A DNA stretch of 60,302 nt from Candidatus Poribacteria bacterium (lineage in GTDB: Bacteria > Poribacteria > WGA-4E > WGA-3G). Under the pieces are notes generated by a model. The model was not told the DNA's origin, did no database searches, and was given only the letters and a program-made list of their open reading frames with translations. Location: NCBI GenBank assembly GCA_012271015.1, contig JAAXHD010000152.1, forward strand, positions 1 to 60,302, written 5' to 3'. The translations under genes and the position numbers were made by a program. The stretch's first letter is position 1. The number at the start of each line of letters is the position of its first letter. Of this stretch, positions 27,037 through 35,788 are shown piece after piece.

Positions 27037-27867
27037 TCAAAAATGTCCCGTCAATGCCAGATAGTAATAAAGCACAGGTGTGCTAAAGATTAGGCTGTCA
27101 CACCTATCAATGAATCCACCGTGCCCAGGGATAATGTGTCCGGAATCCTTAACACCGGCAGTTCTCTTCATCAGAGAGGCACTGAGGTCTCCAAGTTGTC
27201 CCAAAACGCTGAGTAGTAGTCCAATAAAGACGGCGTGTCCCCAAGAGAGTGTCCCTTTCAGGAGAAACACACTCAGCAGGAAACTCGTCAAAGTGCCTAC
27301 AACCAATCCACCAATAGTCCCCTCAATCGTCTTTCGCGGACTGACCGGTGTGCCGAGTTTGTGTTTACCGAACGCTCTGCCGACGAGATACGCGCCGGTA
27401 TCGCTACACCAAACGATTCCAGCCAATAGGAAAATAATTTGCCTGCCGATAGGTTCCGCGTTTCGGAGCAAGATGAGATGGTAACCTAATGCCCAACCGA
27501 TGGTTAAAATACCGGTGAGTTTCAGTGTGACAGCGAGCAATTCACCGGCGACCTTCGCCCTAAAGATACTTTCCGAGAAAACATAAATGAATACGAAAGT
27601 CAGGTAACTGAATATTACCGTTGAGGCAGAGGTAGTCTGCGTAAGCGCAGGCAAAAAATACGCGAATAAACAGAACATACCTGTCAAGAGCGCCGGTATC
27701 ACTGGATTCAATTTTTCCGTGAAGTGCTGCGCTAAACGACAGTACTCAACTTGCATCATCACCACAACAACAGATACAAGTAGCAGGTAGAGCCAATCCC
27801 CCCGATAAATAATTAGGAGGACTAACGGCACCAGCACAACCACACTCAAGGCTCTCCGCCAAAACAT
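27037..27867 (-). CDS. cdsA: Phosphatidate cytidylyltransferase
   Basis: Makes CDP-diacylglycerol from phosphatidate and CTP for phospholipid synthesis. 276 residues, about eight transmembrane segments. The family signature is present near the C-terminus: SLMKRTAGVKDSG, then HGGFIDRCDS. It starts at ATG 27867 and is transcribed with frr, dxr and rseP. Confidence 0.95.
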   Translation of the reverse strand: MFWRRALSVVVLVPLVLLIIYRGDWLYLLLVSVVVVMMQVEYCRLAQHFTEKLNPVIPALLTGMFCLFAYFLPALTQTTSASTVIFSYLTFVFIYVFSESIFRAKVAGELLAVTLKLTGILTIGWALGYHLILLRNAEPIGRQIIFLLAGIVWCSDTGAYLVGRAFGKHKLGTPVSPRKTIEGTIGGLVVGTLTSFLLSVFLLKGTLSWGHAVFIGLLLSVLGQLGDLSASLMKRTAGVKDSGHIIPGHGGFIDRCDSLIFSTPVLYYYLALTGHF

Positions 27868-27879
27868 ATTTTTTGTGGT

Positions 27880-28007
27880 TTTCAGTTGTCAGTTGTCAGT
27901 TATCGGTTAAGAGGGTTCTCGGTAGCAATTGCCCCTCTGGATATCCCAAGTTATGTGAACTGTTACCATGCACCTCTTTAACTGAAAACCGATAGCCGAT
28001 AACCATT
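27880..28007. repeat. R1 repeat between frr and cdsA
   Basis: Left arm ttgtcagttgtcagttatcg, centre ggttctcgg, right arm cctctttaactgaaaaccg then gataaccattcc. It is one of the most complete copies. Confidence 0.75.
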
Positions 28008-28009
28008 CC

Positions 28010-28597
28010 TCAAGTTTCCAACAATTCAGATTCTTTTGCTTCCGTCAACTCGTCAATCTGGTCGATGTACTTATCCGTAAGTTGCTGAACCGGATCAGCA
28101 CTCGCTCTCCCCCGTTTCTTATCGCCGCCACGACCTCTGCTCTTACCGCCGCTACCAGCATCGCCACCGTCGGTTTTTTTAACGGCTTCGTTGGCATCAC
28201 GGCGTATATTCCGAATTGCAACCTTACCCTCTTCAGCGAGTTTACGTACAACCTTCGCCAGCTCGGTCCTGCGCTCCAATGTGAGTTCGGGAACTTGGAT
28301 TCGGATAACATTTCCGTCATTGTTCGTTGAGAGTCCCAAATCTGAGTGGGCGATCGCCTTCTCAATTTCTGTAATTAGCGTTTTGTCCCAAGGCTGAATG
28401 ACAAGCAGCCGCGGTTCAGGGGTCGTAATCGTGCCGACCTGACTCAACGGACTTTTGCTACCGTAATAAGTAACGCTAACCTGATCTAAGAGTGCCGGTG
28501 TCGCACGCCCTGTTTGTACATGAGACAATTTCGTCGCTGTCGCCTCGACTGTCTTCTTCATTCGGGATTCAGTCTGTTGAAGAATTTGCTGTTGCAT
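28010..28597 (-). CDS. frr: Ribosome recycling factor with Gly/Arg-rich insert
   Basis: Splits post-termination ribosomes together with EF-G. The 195 residues show the conserved RATPALLDQVSVTYYGS and RNIRRDANEAVKK segments of RRF. Residues about 142-169 (KTDGGDAGSGGKSRGRGGDK region) are a low-complexity Gly/Arg/Lys stretch replacing the usual acidic helix-turn segment between domain I helices. The C-terminal LTDKYIDQIDELTEAKE helix is intact. ATG 28597 is preceded by leader L2. Confidence 0.93.
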   Translation of the reverse strand: MQQQILQQTESRMKKTVEATATKLSHVQTGRATPALLDQVSVTYYGSKSPLSQVGTITTPEPRLLVIQPWDKTLITEIEKAIAHSDLGLSTNNDGNVIRIQVPELTLERRTELAKVVRKLAEEGKVAIRNIRRDANEAVKKTDGGDAGSGGKSRGRGGDKKRGRASADPVQQLTDKYIDQIDELTEAKESELLET

Positions 28598-28662
28598 ATT
28601 TTAATTATTCCTTGCGGTTCGGTCAAGTGAGTCTTGGATTTAGATGGTAATCTCCGTAGACC
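28595..28662 (-). repeat. Leader repeat L2, copy at frr
   Basis: On the minus strand the leader ends TTGACCGAACCGCAAGG, then AATAATTAAAATATG. It matches the leaders of ymdB-like (55251-55317) and dxs (57964-58030). A GAAAACGCCCAAGCAAAAAC repeat lies at 28667-28688. Confidence 0.65.
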
Positions 28663-28753
28663 CAGAGAAAACGCCCAAGCAAAAACCCTTCCGCTTCGCT
28701 TACAGGCTACAGTTCTGGTTCACATCAAGACTGTAGGGTTACAAGTTTCCTAT

Positions 28754-29347
28754 TCACTGGCCAAGGACATAGAGCACAAAACGTTTGACGACAATATTCT
28801 CACCCAATTGGGCTATTGCATCCTTTACGAGGCTATCAATGGTTTTGTCTGAATCGCGGATGTAAGGCTGCTGTAAGAGACACGTCTCTGTATAGTACTT
28901 TGCGATCCGCCCTTCAACAATCCGTTCAGCGATATGCGAAGGTTTCCCTTCCTGCTCGGCTTGTGTTTTCAGAATTGCTTTCTCTGCTTCAAGATCCTCG
29001 GCAGGCACATCTTCCTGTCTAACATATTTCGGTTTTGCGGCTGCGACCTGCATTGCAATCTCTTTCGCCAACGCTTGGAATTGCTCCGTTCGTGCGACGA
29101 AATCGGTTTCGCAATTCAGTTCGACTAACGTGCCGACACGGCTACCGGGATGGATATAGGAAACAATCAATCCTTCTTCTGCCGCTCTATTGCCTTTGAC
29201 TTCGGAAGCTTTCAATCCCTGCTCCCGTAATTTCTGAATCGCTTCGTCAATATTTCCATTCGTCTCTGTTAGCGCCTTTTTGCAGTCCATAATCCCTGCC
29301 CCCGTCCGTGAACGGAGGTCGCTAACAAGCTTTGCTGTAATCGCCAT
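28754..29347 (-). CDS. tsf: Elongation factor Ts, short form
   Basis: Regenerates EF-Tu-GTP. Starts ITAKLVSDLRSRTGAGIMDCKKAL, the conserved N-terminal module. Its length of 197 residues is the short type (like Thermus), not the 280-residue E. coli type. It ends just before a 157-base spacer to frr. The gap to rpsB holds an R1 repeat. No pyrH follows, although pyrH is common between tsf and frr. Confidence 0.96.
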   Translation of the reverse strand: MAITAKLVSDLRSRTGAGIMDCKKALTETNGNIDEAIQKLREQGLKASEVKGNRAAEEGLIVSYIHPGSRVGTLVELNCETDFVARTEQFQALAKEIAMQVAAAKPKYVRQEDVPAEDLEAEKAILKTQAEQEGKPSHIAERIVEGRIAKYYTETCLLQQPYIRDSDKTIDSLVKDAIAQLGENIVVKRFVLYVLGQ

Positions 29348-29362
29348 TTATCCTCCTATTAT

Positions 29363-29482
29363 TTATTAGCGATCAGCAGTCAGGACAGATTTTTCAAAAA
29401 ATCCTTTCAGCAGTCAGTTAAGAGGGTATCCTTTAACGAAGGTTCCCCTTTGCTGATCACTGACGACTGACTGCCGATGGCT
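29363..29482. repeat. R1 repeat between rpsB and tsf
   Basis: cagcagtcaggacag ... ctttcagcagtcagttaagagg ... ccctttgctgatcactgacg ... ctgccgatggcta. An internal GATTTTTTcaaAAAATCC near-hairpin is present. Confidence 0.7.
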
Positions 29483-29500
29483 ATCTTACTGAGTGCCAAT

Positions 29501-30409
29501 TTATTGAGACTGTCGCCGAGGTGGTCTTCCTCTCCGGCGTTGACGTGGCGCACGTGTCTGACGTTGCTCACCATCGCCAATCGCCTCTGGCTCTGCGGAC
29601 AGTTGCGCTTCTTCCAGAATCGCGGCACTCTCTTCCTCGTGCCTTTCCTCTTCAAGTATCGCATCTACTTGCACCACGGTTTCCGTATCGGACTGCTCTG
29701 CTTCCGTTGCGACCTCTGCCCCTTCCAATGCCTCTCCTTTACCATTAATTACTGCATCGGATAAGACGGAGCAGATAAGCCGAATCGAACGGATAGCGTC
29801 ATCGTTACCGGGAACCGGCAAATCAATCGGATCAGGATCGCAGTTGGTGTCAACGATAGCGATAATGGGAATACCAAGTTTGTTCGCCTCTGCGATAGCC
29901 GTATGCTCTTTCCGCGTGTCGGTAACAATAACGACTTCAGGGAGCCTTTTCATCTCTCTGACCCCACTGAGATTGCCATCGAGTTTACCTTTCTCACGCC
30001 GCAGACGCATTACCTCTTTTTTCGGCATCTGATCAAAAAGTCCATTGGCTTCATCAGCGTCCAGTTTATCCAACCGGTTGACACTCCGACGAATGGTCTG
30101 AAAATTCGTCAGCATACCGCCGAGCCATCGTTGATTCACGTGGTACATACCACAGCGAACCGCCTCACCTCGCACGGCTTCTTGGGACTGTCGTTTCGTG
30201 CCGACAAATAATACGTCACCACCGCTCGACGCTACCTCTCCAACGAAATCAACAGCGGTCTCGAGCATCCGTAACGTCTTTTGTAAATCAATAATATAAA
30301 TCCCGTTTCGTTCGGCGAAGATGTACTCTGCCATCTTCGGATTCCAACGACGGGTTTGATGTCCGAAGTGAACTCCACATTCAAGGAGCTCTTTCATTGT
30401 AACAGCCAA
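29501..30409 (-). CDS. rpsB: 30S ribosomal protein S2 with long acidic/basic tail
   Basis: Ribosomal protein S2, first gene of the housekeeping run. The start is a TTG at 30409 ([18 protein letters not shown]), with AGGAGG five bases upstream; many S2 proteins begin with this extra MAV segment. Residues to about 225 are standard S2. A non-standard 75-residue C-terminal tail follows, acidic then ending in basic [13 protein letters not shown] strong promoter lies upstream and the leader is about 200 bases. Confidence 0.95.
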   Translation of the reverse strand: MAVTMKELLECGVHFGHQTRRWNPKMAEYIFAERNGIYIIDLQKTLRMLETAVDFVGEVASSGGDVLFVGTKRQSQEAVRGEAVRCGMYHVNQRWLGGMLTNFQTIRRSVNRLDKLDADEANGLFDQMPKKEVMRLRREKGKLDGNLSGVREMKRLPEVVIVTDTRKEHTAIAEANKLGIPIIAIVDTNCDPDPIDLPVPGNDDAIRSIRLICSVLSDAVINGKGEALEGAEVATEAEQSDTETVVQVDAILEEERHEEESAAILEEAQLSAEPEAIGDGEQRQTRAPRQRRRGRPPRRQSQ

Positions 30410-30622
30410 AAAAACCTCCTAAGTTTGCGAGGGCAACTTTACCCCCACTGGGTTTTCGCGTCCACCCCTTTCATATCTGCATCAGACTCCCAACACGAGA
30501 GAACCCGCTGTGCAAATCGAGAGGTGTGTCGTATCCAGTATTGATCGTGTAACTCCTGATGAACATTTTTCATCAGAATTAATGTAAATATTTTACCACA
30601 TAAACGCTTGAATTTCAAGTAT

Positions 30623-30652
30623 TTTATACCACATCACTTAACTGGATGTCAA
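30623..30652 (-). promoter_or_regulatory. Promoter of rpsB operon
   Basis: On the minus strand TTGACA (30647-30652), 18-base spacer, TATAAA (30623-30628). About 200 bases of leader precede rpsB, with a CTGATGA/TCATCAG hairpin at about 30555-30576. A regulatory role of the leader is possible, not shown. Confidence 0.65.
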
Positions 30653-30707
30653 GAAAATTGTAGATTCGGAACGGGTGCTGTGGTATAAAACAGCAGGAGG
30701 GACACTG

Positions 30708-31775
30708 GTGGAACATCTCATTGAACAGATCGCCGCTCACTTCAAAACAGAGGTAGACGCTCTGAAACTCGAACCGATCCAGCACGGCAGTCAGCAAAAA
30801 CACAACGTCTGCCGTTTAAAACTCGGTTCCATGAACTATCTGCTCAAACAGCACGACATCACCACACCGGTTGTTAAAGCAGGCTACACCCCTTGTGAGA
30901 TCGAATCCACCGTCCTGTCAATATTACACCGTAACGGATGTCGTGTCCCGAAAATTATTTGGAAATCGGAAGGCTCTCATGCCCTGTTGTTGGAATGGTG
31001 CGGGGAATTGACACTCGATGCTATGGCACAAAGCAGATCGGCATCTACTCTCAAACCGATTTTGCAGACCGCACTTATGGAACTCTGTCGGGTCGAATAC
31101 GTTTTCGCAGAAAACACAGAACGTCTTACACCGTACGCCTTCCGTTTCGATTTGGGCAGGACCCTGCAAGATTCACTCGAACATGGCAGAAAAACGCTCG
31201 GTTATTTTTGTAGATCCCTAACCTCATCACAAACGACACACCTTGACACGGCATGGACAGCCCTCTCCAACCGACTCCGAACGGCACCACCGGCTTTCGA
31301 TAGTCTCGACTACCAGAGTCGCAACATCGTGATTTCTGAGGAAACCCCTTTTTTAATCGACTTTTCGAGTGTGGGTTGGGATTGGCAGGAACGGCGGTTG
31401 GTCCAATATTTCAATAGTATCGGGGCAAACCAAGGGAACGCAAACTTCGTTTCGTTGTTGAACCGTGAGTTAGTCAACACTTATGCAGCGTGGGTTATCT
31501 CGCATCGTGAAACCTGTTCATCTACGGAGATCGCGGCACGTGTTGATAGCCATCATCTTCTCTTCTACCTCTCGGTTATACATCAAATTTTACGTGCTGT
31601 TGCGCAGCCTGAAGCCTCCGAAAGCAGAACACTCCTCAAGGCGTGGGGCGACCTCAAGGCGAGATACAATAGTGCACTTAGGCAGATTCTTCATACTGAT
31701 CTGAGCGACGATATCTACACAGCGCAAATTCGAGAGATAGTTGCCAATCGGGGCAGTAATCAGCAAGCAGAATGA
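30708..31775 (+). CDS. Aminoglycoside phosphotransferase-like kinase family protein
   Basis: 355-residue protein with a choline/aminoglycoside-kinase fold. The expected catalytic HGDxxxxN loop reads SLDYQSRNIVI, so the His is replaced by Leu while Asp and Asn remain; the metal-binding Asp is kept in PFLIDFSSVGWDW. It could be an active kinase with an altered loop or a pseudokinase. The substrate is unknown. The start is GTG 30708, with GGAGG seven bases upstream; the frame is open to 30675. Divergent from rpsB. Confidence 0.7.
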   Translation: MEHLIEQIAAHFKTEVDALKLEPIQHGSQQKHNVCRLKLGSMNYLLKQHDITTPVVKAGYTPCEIESTVLSILHRNGCRVPKIIWKSEGSHALLLEWCGELTLDAMAQSRSASTLKPILQTALMELCRVEYVFAENTERLTPYAFRFDLGRTLQDSLEHGRKTLGYFCRSLTSSQTTHLDTAWTALSNRLRTAPPAFDSLDYQSRNIVISEETPFLIDFSSVGWDWQERRLVQYFNSIGANQGNANFVSLLNRELVNTYAAWVISHRETCSSTEIAARVDSHHLLFYLSVIHQILRAVAQPEASESRTLLKAWGDLKARYNSALRQILHTDLSDDIYTAQIREIVANRGSNQQAE

Positions 31776-31788
31776 CATGGTTTAAACA

Positions 31789-32190
31789 TCATTCCTTAAT
31801 TGCATCCCTAAGAATTGTTTTCTCAAGTTCAATAAGAAATGTTTCTGCTTCAGGAGTAGAAGGTTTTGTGTTATGAAACTCCGTCTGATACGATTTCAGT
31901 ACCCTATAAAGCGATGTAAGGCTGACTTTCCGTTGCCGGATTGCCTCGCGCACGTTCGCAAAGGCTGCAATTACCTGATCTTCTGAGATACCATCGGGAC
32001 GATTGTTCGACTTAAGATGCTTTTCTACACCGTTCAACGCACGTTCTGCCATCCAATAGCGTCCACCTTCAGGACCACCAACTCGACGGTAAATCACGCC
32101 ACCCGCGATTAAACTGACTGCTACAACCGCCAATAGAAAAGTCAGAACTCGTCTATAACAGCCGCTTAGTTTTTTGTTCGTACTCACCAT
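31789..32190 (-). CDS. Small single-span membrane protein
   Basis: 133-residue protein that I do not recognise. A basic N-terminus precedes one transmembrane helix (VLTFLLAVVAVSLIAGGVIY, residues about 15-34). The rest is a soluble helical domain containing WMAERALNGVEKHLKS. Convergent with the kinase-like gene. No motifs. Confidence 0.5.
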   Translation of the reverse strand: MVSTNKKLSGCYRRVLTFLLAVVAVSLIAGGVIYRRVGGPEGGRYWMAERALNGVEKHLKSNNRPDGISEDQVIAAFANVREAIRQRKVSLTSLYRVLKSYQTEFHNTKPSTPEAETFLIELEKTILRDAIKE

Positions 32191-32243
32191 GTTTGTATTT
32201 ATTTCATTTGGATTTTTGTGAAGTCCGTACCATAGTAATTGAC

Positions 32244-32259
32244 GGGCGATGAATCGCCC
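32244..32259. repeat. GGGCGAT-ga-ATCGCCC palindrome
   Basis: Perfect 7-base arms with a 2-base loop, followed by CTACTAC. It is a short intergenic palindrome like others in the window. Confidence 0.5.
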
Positions 32260-32371
32260 TACTACAAACGAAACTGATTGTAGTAGCGCTATTTATAGTA
32301 CGTTCGGAAGTTCCCTGATTAAATCCTTATACTTCATTAATTGGTTACTCAAAACGGGACTAAAAATAGAT

Positions 32372-33487
32372 TTAGATTCTTCCTTCTCGTATTGTCAATG
32401 CCGCTTTCAATTTTTTATTCCCGATAAACTTGGTGCTGTGCGTGTCAAAGAACTCAAATTCACCGTCCAGTACTTCAAAGACTGCAACATCGGCGACGGT
32501 TCCAACTTTCAGATGACCGAGTTGCGCCTCGCGTTGGATAGCTTTTGCAGCACTGAAAGTCGCCTTTTCAATCACGTCCTCAAGCGAGAGTCCCAAGTGC
32601 ATCAGCTTCGATAGGACTGTCGGTAAATCGTAGACGGGTCCGTTGATGTTGCCTGTGTGGAGATCAGTACTGATAACATCGGAAATGAAGCCTTGTTCCA
32701 TAGCGCGTTGTGCGATCTCATAACGGAAACTGCCAGCACCGTGCCCTACATCAAAGATAATACCATCCTCGCGAGCCTTCCACGCTTCAGGGATCACGCT
32801 CCCCTTTTCGTCAATGATATTATCACCGTTGCCTTGGAAGCAGTGGGTAATCACATCGCCCGGACGTAGCAATCGCAAAATATCAGGAAGTGGCACACCA
32901 GCACCGATATGACACATGACGGGTGTCTCCGCCTGTTTAGCGGCTTCAATGGCAAGTTTCAGCGGCTCAACGCCGTTATCGCCAACTTGCATTTTACCCT
33001 GACGTACCTTGACACCGACGGTCATATCACGATGTGCTTGTAAAGTCTCCGCAACGCGTCCTGGATTGGCATAAGCCATATCGTGCATTTCACCGACAGG
33101 TCCATAGACAAGCCCAATCCCGGAGATGTGGATATAGGTGAGAATATTCGTCTGCGCGGGTTCAGCAATGAATTCACGGAAGCCGGGGAACGTTACCCAA
33201 CTCGGGCTACCAGCATCCACAACGGTGGTCGTTCCGGCTGTCGGACAAACCCCATCAGCTCTGATACCCCATGTCGTCACACCGTAATAGACATGCGTGT
33301 GGATATCAACGAGTCCGGGTGTCACGAATTTATCCTTAACATTGATGGTCTGCGTCGCTGCATCTTCGGGAATATCCCCTTCAATCGCAGCGATGACCCC
33401 GTCAGCAATTGCGATATCGCGCATTGCATTCAAATTCTGTGCCGCATCAATGACAGTGCCACCTTTCAGTAGAATATCATAATTCAT
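32372..33487 (-). CDS. Amidohydrolase/deacetylase family metallohydrolase
   Basis: 371-residue TIM-barrel metal-dependent hydrolase of the COG3964-like amidohydrolase family. The N-terminal metal site is GLVDIHTHVYYG, later ligands lie in PVMCHIGAG and VITHCFQGNG, and STDLHTGNI contributes the final Asp. The C-terminal RLGHLKVGTVADVAVF-type segment is typical of amidohydrolases. The substrate could be a cyclic amide or an N-acetyl amino acid. RBS GAGGAGCGG lies before ATG 33487. Confidence 0.85.
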   Translation of the reverse strand: MNYDILLKGGTVIDAAQNLNAMRDIAIADGVIAAIEGDIPEDAATQTINVKDKFVTPGLVDIHTHVYYGVTTWGIRADGVCPTAGTTTVVDAGSPSWVTFPGFREFIAEPAQTNILTYIHISGIGLVYGPVGEMHDMAYANPGRVAETLQAHRDMTVGVKVRQGKMQVGDNGVEPLKLAIEAAKQAETPVMCHIGAGVPLPDILRLLRPGDVITHCFQGNGDNIIDEKGSVIPEAWKAREDGIIFDVGHGAGSFRYEIAQRAMEQGFISDVISTDLHTGNINGPVYDLPTVLSKLMHLGLSLEDVIEKATFSAAKAIQREAQLGHLKVGTVADVAVFEVLDGEFEFFDTHSTKFIGNKKLKAALTIREGRI

Positions 33488-33504
33488 TTCCGCTCCTCAT
33501 TGGC

Positions 33505-33780
33505 GGTTAGCCATCAACCGTCAGTGTCGGGATTCGGATATCCCTCCTACAAAGAGTGGTCATAGGTTATTGGTTATAAGTTATAAGTTAATAAGAGAAG
33601 CACTTGATAAATGAGAATCTCTTCACTTATAACTTAAAGGTTTTTCAAAGAAAAACCGAACCTACAGCTTCTTTCGCAGAAAATCCGTGCTGAAAGCGAA
33701 CCAAGTAAGCGTGCTGATGGCTAATATTGTCGGAAACCGGAGTGTTTTTGCTGGGTGTTTCCGCCCCTCCTACAGATGAA
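33505..33780. repeat. Repeat-filled gap between amidohydrolase and queE
   Basis: Contains a GTCGGGATTCGGATATCCCTCCTACA copy (33526-33551), a GGTTTTTC-aaa-GAAAAACC hairpin (33639-33657) and a GTGTTTTTGCTGGGTGTTTC repeat (33742-33761). No gene seen. Confidence 0.6.
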
Positions 33781-33783
33781 CAA

Positions 33784-34464
33784 TTAGACACCTCGTTTAT
33801 CGCCCCATATATCCACGTGCACACGAGGCGAATAGCGATATCCGTTCTCTTTGCAGAGATCCACCAACCATTCCTGTTTCTGTTGTAGCACGGCGGGTGT
33901 TGTCCCTTGCGGCATCAGAAGGATTGTCTCGGCAGGAATATCGACTTCCGTCTGTAACGCTTGGATCTCCGCTAAATCTTCAGGTGTATCCACGACAAAC
34001 TTCACTTGACACGGATATTTATCTAAAAACTTGCGGATAACGTCGGGGCGGATGCGTCCACGCTCGTGGCGTTTGAAAAATCGGTTGTCTGTCGGAGGAT
34101 TAGAATTACGCAATTTGGGGCTCATGGAAATGAGATGCGCGGCGACCGCGGCGAAGAGCGTAGCGTTCGTTTCAATTGTGATGTGGTGTCCGCGCTTATC
34201 CAATTCCTCACAGAGTGCCATCAACTCCTTTGGTTGAATAAACGGTTCGCCACCGGTAATAACAACATGCTTACAGCCGTATTGCGAGATTGCGGCAACG
34301 CTTTCAGCGACAGAGATGTCCCTGTTTTCAGGGTTCCAAGATGTGTAAGGTGTATCACACCAAACACATCTCAGATTACAATAACTCGTTCGAAAGAAAA
34401 CAGAGGGGATACCGATAAGTTGCCCTTCTCCCTGAATCGTATGGAAAAGTTCGCTAAATTTCAT
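33784..34464 (-). CDS. queE: 7-carboxy-7-deazaguanine synthase (radical SAM)
   Basis: Makes 7-carboxy-7-deazaguanine on the route to queuosine or other deazapurines. The radical SAM CxxxCxxC motif is CNLRCVWC (residues about 31-38) after the typical SELFHTIQGEGQLIGIPSVFFR. A VVITGGEPFIQ SAM-binding segment follows. The 226 residues are typical. ATG 34464 (MKFSELFH) is chosen; the frame is open to 34518. No other queuosine gene is in the window. Confidence 0.92.
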   Translation of the reverse strand: MKFSELFHTIQGEGQLIGIPSVFFRTSYCNLRCVWCDTPYTSWNPENRDISVAESVAAISQYGCKHVVITGGEPFIQPKELMALCEELDKRGHHITIETNATLFAAVAAHLISMSPKLRNSNPPTDNRFFKRHERGRIRPDVIRKFLDKYPCQVKFVVDTPEDLAEIQALQTEVDIPAETILLMPQGTTPAVLQQKQEWLVDLCKENGYRYSPRVHVDIWGDKRGV

Positions 34465-34602
34465 ACTTGCGTTCCCTCGCTGAGCGTTCCCTGAAGACGG
34501 TGCGTTAGATAACAACATCTTGTTAGGTACGTCTTTGATTTTGAGGAAATCAGATGTAAGTACTCTCTACGAACGGTGCGAGGTAGCGATTTCCGCGAAC
34601 GA

Positions 34603-34974
34603 TTAAGCCTCAATGAGTTCAATTTGAACGTTGTCGGGGCCCTTGAAAAACGCCATCATCAACCCATTGGGTTTCAAATCTTCGAGTTCCGCGCCCTTCG
34701 CTTGAAGTGCCGCGACCTCAGCATCCAGATCCTCTACGGTAAAAGCGAGTTGGTAGACACCCCAGCGTGGGTTGCCACTGGTGTCTTCAACTTCCATGTC
34801 TCCAAACTTAGGTGAGAGGAAGATATTTTCGCCACCGATTTCCATCCGGACGATTGGTAAGCCCCGTACTTCGACCTTTTCGGTGACCTTCCCATCAAAC
34901 ATCTCTTCATAATAACGAACTGCACCTTCTAAATCTTCACAACGAAGATGAACGTGATGAAATGTAACTGCCAT
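34603..34974 (-). CDS. VOC family (glyoxalase-like) protein
   Basis: 123-residue protein with one vicinal oxygen chelate fold: HHVHLRCEDLEGAVRYYEEMF at the start, IVRMEIGGENIFLSPKFGD in the middle and IELIEA at the end. The metal-ligand pattern (H5-H7, E120-type) fits an isomerase or dioxygenase, but the substrate is unknown. ATG 34974 with a GGAAGGAA upstream is preferred to 35076. Confidence 0.8.
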   Translation of the reverse strand: MAVTFHHVHLRCEDLEGAVRYYEEMFDGKVTEKVEVRGLPIVRMEIGGENIFLSPKFGDMEVEDTSGNPRWGVYQLAFTVEDLDAEVAALQAKGAELEDLKPNGLMMAFFKGPDNVQIELIEA

Positions 34975-35076
34975 TGTTAGATTTTCCTTCCTTTCTTTCA
35001 AAAAGCGCGCCATATCAGGCGCGAGGGAAAAGATATAAAGATACGTTATTATCACACAATCGTTTGATTGTGTCAA

Positions 35077-35344
35077 ATTATTTTTTTCGATGAGTCATCA
35101 GAGACCAGCAGTAAAGAGGTTGGATTTCACAGATGTGCAACTCAACCTACAACTTTATTATAGTTATACCAATTATCCTCAAAAAGTTGAAAAATTATCC
35201 ATAAAATGGGTTATTAATAAAAAAAGTGAAAAAAAAATCTAACTTTTTTCGAGGAAATGCGTCTAAAGTAACGAACACTTCAATTGAACATTCAAATTGT
35301 GTAATAAAGTAAAAAAGTAATATACATTTTCAATGTTTTCGTAA
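35077..35344 (+). promoter_or_regulatory. AT-rich region upstream of STAS gene with promoter
   Basis: Gene-free, AT-rich. TTGTGT (35297-35302), 18-base spacer and TATACA (35321-35326) form a candidate promoter. An AAAAAGT...ACTTTTTT hairpin lies near 35222-35250. Confidence 0.4.
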
Positions 35345-35362
35345 ATGAAAAAGGAGAAAACA

Positions 35363-35704
35363 ATGTCAACTCAAATTCGTAAACAAGGTGACGTAGCGAT
35401 TGTGGAACCCAGTGGAAGATTGATGGGACCCTCCGTGGTGGAATTACGAGAGGCAATCGTGCCGCAAATAGAGGATTCCGACGAGCCACGTATCCTCATC
35501 AATTTCGAGAACGTCAATATGATCGACAGTGCTGGACTTGGTGCTCTTCTGGAGGCGCGTGCCCTCACGATCCGAAAGAACGGGCGTATCGGTGTCGTTC
35601 ATGTTAGCAAAGGCATCAAGAACTTGGTCGCTCTGAGTCGTCTCGTGAGTATGTTTGAAAATTATGACAACGAAGATGCGGCAGTTTCAGGACTATCCGC
35701 ATAA
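35363..35704 (+). CDS. STAS-domain anti-sigma factor antagonist
   Basis: 113-residue SpoIIAA-like protein that would bind an anti-sigma/serine kinase in a partner-switching pathway. The phospho-acceptor region is VNMIDSAGLGALLEA, with Ser at the expected place. ATG 35363 follows AAGGAG at 7-base spacing; the frame is open to 35345. A terminator follows, so it is likely a single-gene transcript. No kinase partner is in the window. Confidence 0.9.
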   Translation: MSTQIRKQGDVAIVEPSGRLMGPSVVELREAIVPQIEDSDEPRILINFENVNMIDSAGLGALLEARALTIRKNGRIGVVHVSKGIKNLVALSRLVSMFENYDNEDAAVSGLSA

Positions 35705-35726
35705 AACACAACTTCAACGCATGTCG

Positions 35727-35758
35727 AAAGGGACTGGTTTTTACCGGTCCCTTTTTTT
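35727..35758 (+). terminator. Rho-independent terminator after STAS gene
   Basis: AAAGGGACTGGT (35727-35738) pairs with ACCGGTCCCTTT (35743-35754), 4-base loop, then a T-run to 35758. Confidence 0.85.
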
Positions 35759-35788
35759 CGGAGATCCCTCCTACAAAGGCATCGGAAC

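Noticed and set aside
28846..28862. Match of ttgtctgaatcgcgga to the degenerate repeat
   Set aside because: It falls inside tsf, where it encodes the normal PYIRDSDKTID-type segment of EF-Ts, so it is coincidental.
30410..30622. Riboswitch or tRNA in the rpsB leader
   Set aside because: Only a simple hairpin is visible; nothing matches a known fold by eye.
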